Assembly: GCA_034670405.1 (NCBI GenBank) | Contig: JAXDDX010000165.1 | Span: 222,001 to 286,000, forward strand | Length of the DNA stretch: 64,000 nucleotides | Origin: Hoplostethus atlanticus | Lineage: Eukaryota > Chordata > Actinopteri > Trachichthyiformes > Trachichthyidae | Reading direction: 5' to 3' | In this document: positions 23,301 to 35,251 of the stretch, piece after piece | How positions within the stretch are numbered: position 1 is the stretch's first letter | Layout: each line of letters begins with the position of its first letter | Notes under the pieces: model-generated | The model's database searches: none | Told to the model about the DNA's origin: nothing | The model's input: the letters and a program-made list of their open reading frames with translations, nothing else | Translations under genes and position numbers: made by a program

Positions 23301-26300
23301 AAGAGAGGGAGGGATTGAAAGACAAAGAGAGAGGGATTACCACCAGCCAAACAATTTAATTGCTGATTCATCTCTATTTGTCCACTCGGATCAGTATTTT
23401 TATACTTCATAGAAAAATCGAAAGCCTTCTCTTGTGGTCGTGCATTATCATAATTCCATTCTTCTCCGAAATGAAACATTTTTATTGAGAAAACAAACAC
23501 GGCCTCATCTGAATTCCCCTCGATTTTTGTGGATAGCCACTCATTAGCTGGATCATTTTTGAATACTCTCTCTCCTCGGGGGACTTCATTTTTCCAGCGG
23601 TGGGAGTTTCAACAAGCAAAGTCTGATCTTTTCTCCCCCAGAAGAGGCATCCATATTAATGGGTTCCTTTCAATATTCTACTTTTGCTTTATTGAAAGTG
23701 CCTGTTAAACGTCGAACAAAAATCCCATCGCTCACGACGGCGGGGGAAAAAACATTTTAACCGAAAAGCGCCTGAGTGCCGGCTGAATTTGTCTCCTCTA
23801 CGCTTTCAGCTAAAACGGCCACATTAATAAGAAAATCTGTTTACTGATGGATGGTGTTCTATTTTTACCCCTTGCTATAACGTGTTTTTGCTCCCTGCTT
23901 CTTTCTCTGAGCTTGTGATTGATTACAGCGTGCAGGGCAAGTGTCTCTGAAGTCCAGTGCACAAATGTTATGTTGCCAGCCGCTGCAGCATAAACTCATC
24001 CTCTTTTCGGAAATTCTGTTAAACCTCCACCGTTGTGAGAGACCTACACATTACTTCAGTTTATTGATGTAGGCAAGCGATGCACATTATTTGCCTGAAC
24101 TGCAGCTGAGATGGAGAAATGGATGGATAGATAGATGGAGCAAACGTTACCTTTGGTGCCTTTGGGATGTTGGGCTGTATGGGGCACCTGAGAATAGTGA
24201 GGTGACAAAGGTGATGAATGGCCTAGCGCGGCTTCGCTTTTAGGTCACCGCTTTACGCACTGCATCAAACTGTCATCGGACCACGAGAGCATTATCTCCT
24301 TCAATCTGATAATCGCCGGAATGAAAGTAGTAAATCTGACATCCTGACTGATATTGTGTGTGTTTGATCGTTTCTCCTGCAGCTGGAGAACTACATCCAG
24401 GAGAATGTGCGCTCCGGGATGGAGGAAATGAAGAGAAACGCCGTCCACACCCAGACGGCTGCCATGCTGGAGATGGGGACCAACCTCCTCAGCCAATCGG
24501 CGGAGCAGACTCGCAAGCTGACGGACGTGGAGACCCAGGTGAGCCAATCGGGAAAGGGAATTGAGTTGAACCCTGGGTGAGAGGGTATTTGAAGCAAATC
24601 CAGATCAACAAATAAGCATGATGTCACTTTGCGAACGTCTCGATGAGGAGGTGATCAGAGGCAAATAAGATGTAACCGCTGACTCTCCGGAGCCCGAAGG
24701 TGGTGACCACGGCTTTGAAACAGATGGTATTTCGTTCTGCGGACTCTGAATGACATATTGAGTTGAGCTAGGTGACTGACAACAAGCCAATTAAAACATA
24801 AAATGCAGTACCACAACACAGATGTGTCTCCAATAATGTCATGGAGCTGTTATTACAGATTGGTTTTGGTCCTAGTACTCTCTCTCTCTCTCTCGCTATG
24901 AAGTATATGATGCATGATATCACAACCTGTACAAATATCTGAGCTGCTTTGTTCAGGTTTTTGATTTATTTCAAAACATAGCACGGGTGCATATGAGATA
25001 ATTGCCGTTTAAGCTTTCATTGTAGGATCAAAGAATACACATTAGGACCCTGCTCCATTATTTATCCTCATGCACCCTTTTCATCTATCCATCAACCCAC
25101 CTTTTCTTCCATCTATCCATCCGCCCTCATTTCCTTCCATTTATCCAAACGCCCTTCGTTCCCTCCCGCCCATTCCTTCTACCTATACACGATACATGCA
25201 TCTATTCCTCTGTTTTTAACCTGTCTATAGGTCTTGAACCAGACAAGCCGCCTGGAGATCCAGCTGCTTGAGTACTCGCTGTTCACTAACCGGCTGGAGA
25301 AACATATTCTCCAGCAGACGCAGGAGATTACGAGCCTAAATGACAAAAACAGGTGAATATGCACACACTGAATTACAGTAAAGTCAAACACCAACTTTTA
25401 TTTGTCCTACAGATAGAGACAAAGTTATCATACGCACTGAGACATTTTCCAGAAATTCTCAGAAGTGAAGTGCCAGTAAAGTAAAGTGGACTTTGAGGTA
25501 TTTCCTTTGTCTGTTCTGCCACGGTGGCTATCGCTGCTTACGCTAACTACCCAGTTCTTCTTTTTATTTGCTGTTAATAGAACCATAACACACACCACTT
25601 CCTGTGTGCCAGATCATTTATTCCGGGAAAGACCTGCCCAAGTGTTTAGAACAGGAAATGTTAAAACTTTCATGAAATGGCTATATTATATGCAGGTTTG
25701 TTACTCTCTATTGCTAAATGATATTACCTTAAAGTGGTCCTTTACACAGTAGAGCTGTAAAAGCTCCAATAACTGAACCACTGAGGTGCACTCAATGATC
25801 CCGTGCTGTGTACTTGTGTATGGGAGTGTGGATGCATGGATTGGCAGGACGTGTGAGGAGGGGTTTCCCATTCTTCTCTCTAGGAACACAAGGTCAGATT
25901 AGGGCCAACAGCCGACGCAGGGGTTGAGGACAGGTCGCCGGGCGGCATGAAGGGAGATCGTGTTTTCTCTCCTTGTATCTGGTTGTTTATCATTCCATCC
26001 ATCTGTACCGAGTGCGATCAGGGGAGAGAGCGCGGTGCCTCCACCAGCCACACCACCTGTTACACATCTGGCGACCCGCGTGGCCCCTTTGGCCCTCGTC
26101 CTTCATGTTAGTGGCGAAATAAGCACGTCAGTGGTTGTGAGGGGCTACCGCTGCTGATCCTCAAGGGCATGGAGCCAGCTTTGAACTGCTGCCAACTAAA
26201 AAGAGGAGACAGAAATGTTTGTTTTCATAGGAACTACATGCAAAGCACTCGTTGGGAGTGTGGCAGGGAGAGAGAACAATCTAATAGCAATATATCTTCA

Positions 26301-29252
26301 TAATAATAAATGGTCATAGCAGTTTTGAATGCCCATGATGCAATGCAGTCCAAAAGGCTATATTTGCTCTGACAAAACCCCTGACTGTGTAAACATTCCC
26401 GAGCTGGATCGCGGCATTGTTCTAAGCTCCCATTGCTCCTCAAAGTGAAAACCACTCGAAATGAGAGCACTTTGTAGGACATGTCTTTTTTTCGAGTGTC
26501 ATTAAAATGTATTTGAACCGACTTTCGCTTTCCTTCCAGGGCGCACGCAGAGTTTGCGCTTACAGTGGGAGAGTGAGGAAACATGGAGGAAACAGAAGCG
26601 AATGTGCGAGCGCGGGGCTGAAAAGTAGCTTGTTCAATCTGGGTGGCTGGATTGTTTCAATAAATAACCGCTGCAGAGTCGTTAGTCAGAGCCATAAAGA
26701 TCAGGCTGCCGGGATTTATGATGTTCATTTGGAGCTGGGGGTGTGAAGCTTGTCTGCACAAATACACACACACACACATAGACACTGTCAGGTTGTTGCC
26801 TCGTGGCTATGATCGAGAGGCCTAGCATGCGCGCCCATCTGTGAGCGTCGCTGCTGTACAGGTGTTAGCCCAATGAGACTCTCACGCCGAGGCCTATAAT
26901 TCATCCTTCATCTCCAGCCCGTGTGTGTGTGAGTGAATGCGCATTTGTTTGTGCAACCTCCACTGTTGAAAGGCAAATTTTGAATGGATGAACGGTCAGC
27001 TGTTCCCGTTCTGTTGTTTCCTGTTCTGTTCTCTCCCCCAACGCCCTCTCTGTCTCCTCACCTCTCTTCCCCCCTTACAGTGCAAAAAATAAGCAAAGTA
27101 AAAAATCTGCCATTGGGGTGATATATTAACTTAACTTGTTTCCAATAATGTTTCTTCTGTTTCAAGCATTTTCTTGAAACAAGTGATGGTATCTTCAGTG
27201 AAACAGCTCACACTACTTGTTTCAAGATATTGTGAAAGTACATTGGAAATAAGTGGAAATCATCGCACCCCATCTGCAGAATTCTCCACTTATTTTCAGC
27301 AAAAATAATTTGACTTGACTCAGTGAACTGCTAAGATGGCTATTTTTTTCCAGTGTACATCTTTTTGCGTTTGACAGTTTTCTGGAGCAGAGGTTCTTAG
27401 CACTGGAGGCTCGGTACGGGAGGGAGCTGCAGGGCTTGCAGGGCGAGAAGCAGCAGCTTCAGGAGCTCCTGGAGAGGCAGAGTCGCCTGGTCAGCCAGCT
27501 CCAGGGTGAACTGGGCAGCTCCACGTACAACAGCACCTTACTGCAGAGACAGCAGGCCGTGCTCACAGATACTGTTCAACAGCTGCTGGCTATGGTCAAC
27601 CACTGCAATGGTAAGGCATGGCATGGAAGAGCTGTTTGTGGATCATCATGATACTAAGTAAGGAAAGACACAAACTGCTGTGTATTGTGTATTAATATAA
27701 GTGTTTTTGGATGTTTAAAGCTGCACTAGGCAACAGTTTAAAAACTGCTTGAACTTCAACATAAATCATGTGACGTGTCATCAGTAAATGGCACACAGCA
27801 TGCTTATGTTTACCAACCCAGTCCAGGTCTGTGATCGCTTTAAAGGATATGAAAGGGACGAGAGAAGCAACAATATCTCCAGTACCACGTCTCCATTAGA
27901 TTAGACGCTTTTCTCCATTGCTGCAGGGTGGGGTTCGCATTGTGTATTTTTACATAAGAATCATCAATTTTCCTAATGCAAGTTTGAATTCAAATCTCAA
28001 ACAAATTGCACAATTGCACATACAAAGACTTTGCAGGCTAAGATCAAAGCTCGACATTACCCCAGGGAGACTCAGATCTGGTTGGGATTTGTGTGCAGAT
28101 CCATGCGGTTGCCATCTGTAAACATGCGCCTGCACGTATTTACAGAAATCTCCACTATGCCCAAGGAGGAGCCGCCCAGTTTCAGGGACTGTGCAGAGAT
28201 CCTGCGATCTGGAGTGACAGAGAATGGGATATATAGCATACGTCTCCCCAACTCTACCCAGACTGTCAAGGTACTAAGGCTCTAAAAGGTCACTGGCCTT
28301 TTCTTCTAAATATCACATAATTGACTGTGGCATGGTATGAGGCATCGGAGGAACTTTTGTCGCGAGGCATTTCATCCCATTGTCTCGTATTTAGCAATGG
28401 GATTATTTTCAGTTTTATTGATTTAAGTGGCTATTTCTAGCCTAGGTAATGTAAAGCTACCGCAGAAACACACGCTGCATATTGACATTCAGGTTTTTGT
28501 CATTTTTTTTAAGGCCACAATAAACTCTGGAAGGACAAACTGTTCTGGTGTAATGGCATTCTACTCGGCTTTTTGGCATAGAGGTTGATGGAAATGTCAC
28601 GCTGGGTTACAGAGAGCGAAAATAATAAGCAACAGGAGCGTCGTGCCCCGCAGGCTCCAGGGTGAGGGAGAGTGTGCAGTCGAATGCTAAGTCAGAATAG
28701 CTTAGGAGGCACCTCCGCTGACCCGAAGTAGCGGGCCCTTGCTAGTTCAACCATGGCGTACACCAGCAGGCGCTCCTTTCTCTGAATCAAAACTTCCATT
28801 CTTGGCTCAGATCTTCACTGCCAGAGGTTAGCAGACGAAAAAAAAAGATACAAGTGAAATTGTTATTTGTTATTCATTACTTTCACTTTAGTTTGCTGGC
28901 TGGCACCATCTCCTAGCGCCTCTGTTTTTCCCCCCTCTTCTTCCTCCTCATTTCCTGTGGGCAAAGCAGCCAGGTGTTTGGCATTGGTGCCATGTGTTTC
29001 CTGCCAGCCGGGGCCAATGCACGTTTCCATAGATGCGAGTTACTACTCCCCACATCATCAGCGCTTTCAATCTATGCCATCTAATTCCAATGCAGCTGGC
29101 AAACTGGGTGGCTGTATAAAAGTGGGGCAGATTCAAATTGTCCTATTTTCAGTGTAGTGTGAGTTTTCTCCATTGATCAAGAGACAAAAAAAAGCACATA
29201 TCTGTGTGGGATGCAGTTTTGACCGTAGGGAAATCATTGTAATCACAACACA

Positions 29253-29306
<54 letters not shown>

Positions 29307-32300
29307 ACAAAAGTGTGAATGGTGCAGATGTCCAGAAAACAAAATAGTTAATTGCATCTCCTTTTTTAATTGGTCTAATATAAATGCTTTACATCTAAAG
29401 AAAAATCCCCATACTATTCTCGCTCACAGATATTGACAATGCTGTTGTGACGGCCACAAAAAGTTTTTTCTTCAACATATTCTCTTCGTCATACAAGGCG
29501 CACATGATTGAGAGATGATTGATTGAGTTTTACACATTGTTCAGAACTGCACACACATTGTTCAGAACTGCACACACACACACAGGGCTCATGACGTAAG
29601 ATGCGTAACGCTATTAGTGCATATTGAGAAAGAGTTTTTTTTATCCCCTGAAAGCCCCTCGCAAATTATCATAACCATGAATATATTTTTTTAATCATAT
29701 AATGCGTCAGTGGTCTTGAATTTTTGCATTTTACTATAATAGATTTGGCCCTAAATGACTACATGCTGCCCAATAATAAGTGGATTTGGAGTTTTAAATA
29801 TGGATCTGGTCAAAATCAGTATTAACGACATGCATTTGGGAAATGAGTTGGAGAATTCAATTTCAAGGCTTTGCTTTTGTATTCAGTGTGTTGCCTTAAA
29901 GGCCAGAGCGTTGGCTTAATGTGCCAGGGAGTAATCACAGCATATTGCTATTCAGCTCTGTTTTCTGAAGTAAAAAGACCTGAGCGTCATTTGACCTTAA
30001 TTTAGCAGTCCTATTCTGGGAAAGTGCTGGAAACAGTCATCTCATTTCTAGCAGAAAATAGCCAGTTGGGGATGTCGAAATATAGTGAGATCTCTTGGGA
30101 TGCTGTCCACCCACCAGCATCTGTGTCTCAGTTATGGAGGACTCTTGAGTCAGGACTGGATGGGTTTTGGTAGACGGGTTAGTATCCAAGCAAATAAGCA
30201 ACTCTATTATTTTGTGTCACCAGCTGATGTTTTTTTTACACTGAAACAAATAAGTGTCTGGGGCATTGCAGGTACAGCTGTCACTGACAATATCTGTATC
30301 ACTTCAAACATTGTACATATAAAAAACCCTGATAAAGACCACCCTGTGGCCACCGGGTATTCAGCCTAGAGTGCAGTTGATCAATTTAAAATGATCGCGC
30401 TGCAGTGACAAAAAAAACAACATCTATTCTTACCGCCCCAAAAGGAGAATCACACACATTCAAGTTGTTACTCGTGATGGCCCGGGAGTGGCTGAGATGT
30501 GTCGAGTTAAATGCCTAAAATGTGTAAAAACCGTTCCCCTGACAAGTACAAATTTTAAACTCTGTCACCAGATGAATAGATGCAATTCATTACTGTTTGT
30601 CCTTCCAACCATATCTACTTACGGCAGCCAAGTAAGAAAGAAAACAGTGTGTGTAACCCAAAACGCAGATGCCTCCCCCCCCCCTCATACCCCACTCAAG
30701 GGGATAACAGAGCATGCTGACATGTTAGTTTTTCCATCCCACCTGGGTCATATCATTGCATGACACCCTAAAATGTTGGGCTCCCCCACCCCCCCACCCC
30801 TCCTTTTTTCTGAGGCTTCCAAGGCAGCCTTCAACTAACGGAAAAAAACTATAGTGTGTTTTCTTTCGTCTGGGTGTGAGATGTGATTCTTTCACATTTC
30901 CCTTCCTCCCCCTTGTAGACCATTTTGGTGTTTTAAGGTGTGGTTTCTGGAAAAAGTATTGAAACGTAGACCGCCATCGGAAGTGTCTAGTTTGAGAAAA
31001 GACGACTAAACCATAGTTATAACGGTCCTTTTGCCCGATTTCTACAGGTTTTCTGTGATATGAAGACTAGTGGTGGGGGGTGGACCGTGCTGCAGCATCG
31101 GAGAAACGGCTCTGTTGACTTCAACCGTGGCTGGAGGGACTACAAAATGGTAGGTTCGGCAGAAGACTGAATGCATCATTAGCACACAACACAGTATTGG
31201 CAGAATGGATCGGGATTATGGGACCGGACAGAAGGTTCCAATAACTAGCCATGGGTGATTTGGCATGGAGAGGCGTGGGATACCGGCAACCCAGTGATCC
31301 CAGGTGACCCGCGGTTGTTTTATTTGGCCGCCCGTGTGTTCTCTATAACCCCCCATGTTATTGCACCTGCTCTCACTCGTTCTCCCTGTCATAACGCCCA
31401 CACACCCATACACACACACACACTCATCATGCTCTTCAGTCACCCGCAGAACACTGTTTTTATCTATTGTCAAGATCCCTGCTCAGGGAAATGGGTTTGT
31501 GGTGATGAAGGTAACAGCAGTTCCAAATGCAAACCCCTGAGCAACAAGCATGGACTGCATGTAATACACATATCCATCCATGTTGTCTCAGTGCTCTAGC
31601 TGATCCAAGCGTGTTTTCACACCTGTGGGTTTTGTTGTTTTGGTTGGACTTCGATTTAGATAATGTTTTTCTCATTCACATCACAGAGTTTCCTCAATAG
31701 AATCAATATTCCTTTTGTGCAATAACAGCGAAGCAAAGAAATATGTTTGCAAGCTTTTTCAATAGACTTAAATTACACACACCGTGGAAATGACTGCGGC
31801 TGGTTTGTGTTTTTTGATTGAATAGCAATTTATCTCTCACCTTCTTCAACAGATAAATTGCCACAGCTTGGCTGGGAAATAAAAAGGCTCAGAGGTGATG
31901 ATTGCAGACACAGAGAGTGAGCGAGAGAGAGAGAGACAAGTGTAAAAAAAACCCTGTTCAAACTCTTTGAAGAACAATATTTTTACAAGTAGATGATAAA
32001 TATTTGCCCCCCCCGTGCTCCCACGCCCCACACGGGGGGGCCCCTGTGTAGATGGCAGATAACGTATGTATGAATTGCTTCACTGACCCTGAATCTGTGG
32101 TCAGTGTTGATCAAATGTTGCACTCGGGCCTGCTGGTGCACATGATAAATGCTCCCAGACTCTCGCCGTATATATATTCGCTCTCACTCAAGACCAATAA
32201 CAAACAAGAGTGTCTGACAGCTAGACAAAGCGAGTAACAATTCAGAGGTAAACAAAGGAGAAAATTTGTCCATCTGTTAGAATGGTCTAAGAACACATGA

Positions 32301-35209
32301 TATCTGTGGATATTCTTGCAAACAACACAAGTGACCAGTCTTTAAGGTTTACCTCCGCATCGACGTGCATTCTGATCTCTCTCTCTCTCTCAAATTCGTT
32401 TGGCCTTTTCACCGCGTGACTCACCTCTCACATTCCCCTCGCGTCTATCAAAACAAAGTGACATTTTGTACTTGACAGCCCTCTGTGAAATTCATTAGCC
32501 CGAGCAGTAATTTGGCGCCCCTTTCGTCTTAAGGACCGTGTCTTTGAATAGAACATTTCATTTCATTATCATTCCATCGGAGTGACAGTGATCGCCGTTC
32601 TCTTTGTGCAACTTATTTCTGTCAAAGTCATCACGCCAGTCGCTGTGCAACTGTATCTGTTTTCGTTTAACATTCCAGTTGCCGATGCAAAAATAATTTT
32701 CATATTACTCTACCTTCCACCTGTTAACATCATTTTACCGTGCTTTCTGACTCGGTGTAATGTATCCCCTTGACATTTTTCCATCCTTACCCATTTCATT
32801 ATATTTCACCTTTCTCACCAATATATGCTTAAGTGGCATATACCACTGAATTGTGCTGGCGTAGTTCATTCTGTATTAGTGGACATTTACCTTGTCCAGC
32901 TCTGATTGCGCTATTATGATTTAAAGCATATTTTAGGGTAAAAACAGTAGATCTGTCCACAAAGTTTTTCTATTCATTTTTAAGTGAAGCAGTCAGATGC
33001 ATTGGTCGGATATTATCACAACTTAAAGTTTAAATTGTTTGGTCCTTCACTCTGGGAGAGAGTATTCCAGTTCATAAATACTCATTGGACTGTCTTAGGC
33101 CATCAGAATGATATATGTTACTTTTTAAATTGGGGCCATTTCCATATTAACTCCAAAAATACTTGGCAGATCCCTGGTAGAATATTTTCTTTTGTTATTG
33201 TTTCTCTCTCTCTTCTTGTGCCTATTCCAGGGCTTTGGGGAGCCGTCTGGAGAGCACTGGCTGGGGAATGATATCATCCATAAGCTGACCAGCTCCCAGG
33301 AATACAGTCTACATGTCCAGCTAAAAGACAGGGAGGGGAACGAGGCCTACTCGCATTATGACCACTTCTACATAGACGGAGAGGGCAAGAACTACAGGTA
33401 ACCTACCAGCAAACTGTGGCCACTGTGAGTTTAAAATCTAACACTTTATTCTGGTTTGTAATGATCCAGATCCAAATTAATAGTTTCTATTCAAACTGCA
33501 GTTATCAGAATAACCTAAAAGATCATGCTCAAACGCTCAGGCCTCCAGTTAAACTCTTTCTTACGTCAGAATTTTGACCTTAATGGAACCGTAATGAAGG
33601 TACTCTTTTTCAGTAGAGTTTTGTTAAGAGTCCTTCAACCTGTGAAAGGCATAATTGCAAGAGAGTAATTCAATCTTAATTTTCCCTCTAGGTGTAAAAC
33701 TCTAAATACCATGACAAATTAGAAACCATTATCAACAGTTCAACCCTTTTTTTTTCTCTTTGCTTTCTTCTTGCCAAGCCAAAAGTAAAGGAAATGCTAG
33801 ACCTCTTTTTAAGAATGTCACTCAAAGTGATGAGCTCACTGGAGGGCAGGCTGCCACTTTCTTCTGCCTCCACTTTCCTTTTCCATCACCACGGCTACCG
33901 CTGCCCCTGAAAATCCCCGAGGGTGGTCCCATCCACTGGTGGGTAACGGGAACGCTCAGCATTACCTGCCCCTGCCAGAAAACTGACAACTCTAACAAAG
34001 CTCTACAGTCACCCTGCAATCGCTAACAAGATTGTGGGTGCGTGTGCTGAACCGATGCCTTCCCCCAAAATAGAACAAAAACAAAATCTAAACCAAACTA
34101 GCTTCCTTTCAGATTCCATGTGAATTAAATGGAATTTGAAATTGTTTTCTGGAAGTTGGTGAAGATGGATGTCGACACAGTATAAGATGAGACACCGTAA
34201 TCACATGGTGGGTGTGTGCATTCTGAGATCCATTATTGTGCAATCAAATTGTAGCTGTAGGCTACACCGTGTGAGGTGTTGCCAGCTACCTCTGAGATCA
34301 TGTTCTATCTTAACTAGTTGAGCATGTGCTGGTTTTATTAGCATGCCGAGGATGCTGGCTTCCTCTCCGGGTTTACAATGGATCTCCCAAGCCAGAACTG
34401 GTGGTGGTGCTATGCAACTGTTCAGCCAAAGTAATCCTCTGTTCATCTGCAGCCAATGTACTCCCCGGAGCAATGTGAAGGTCTGCACCTAAAACCTCTG
34501 TAACCTTATTCATCCATTAATCATCAGTATTGACAGACCGCTTTCTTTATTGACATAGTCTAGGATAGCCATTCTCAAAGGAAAGTCAATGGTAGACATG
34601 CCTTCTAATATAACAGTCAATACTAGACAATAGCCTCCAAAGGGATAGCCTGTGGCCTGCGGTAATTGCAGAGTGGTTGCAGTAATACATCTGGGAGTAT
34701 TGGGTAGGCCGATTGCTTTGGTGGTGGTGAAGTCTTTATTTGAAGAGCTGTGGATATGGCTACCACAGTCCAGAGGCCATAGCCTCCTCCGGGATGGCCT
34801 GTGGCTCATGATAGCCATCCAGTCTAATTTCCCTGGATCTGACTTTCACATCACCAAGCCCTCATGATCAAGAAAATCCTCCAGAATAAATCCTTAACAA
34901 ACACTTTGCCGTTACCAAAACATCTGCCCCACGACTACACCCTGGTGTATTATTCCAGCCTCTCTGCCGTTATTTCTTGTCCCCACACTGTCAATTCAAA
35001 CTCCCCCGTGCTGTGTGGTCCTGCCCTCTGAACTTACAAATTCAAGAGGAAGATCTCTCATTTAGTCATCACAGACAGCGTGCCCCGGGCAATGGAGAGG
35101 TCACATAACTCAGGGGAGAGTCCGATACTAACTAGAAAGAATGACAGAGCAGAGGAGAGGGCAGACAGCGGGGGTGACCTCCTCGTCCACTCTCTTCAGA
35201 ACAAGCACT

Positions 35210-35251
<42 letters not shown>

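Larger units (their letters stand above)
19958..24382 (+). other. Angiopoietin intron 1
   Basis: 4.4 kb. It holds GT runs (about 20383-20414 and 21988-22020), a TTTCC pentamer array, a long CA tract (about 22115-22165) and a GA run (about 23275-23300). First introns of this length often carry enhancers, but none is identified here. Confidence 0.8.
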
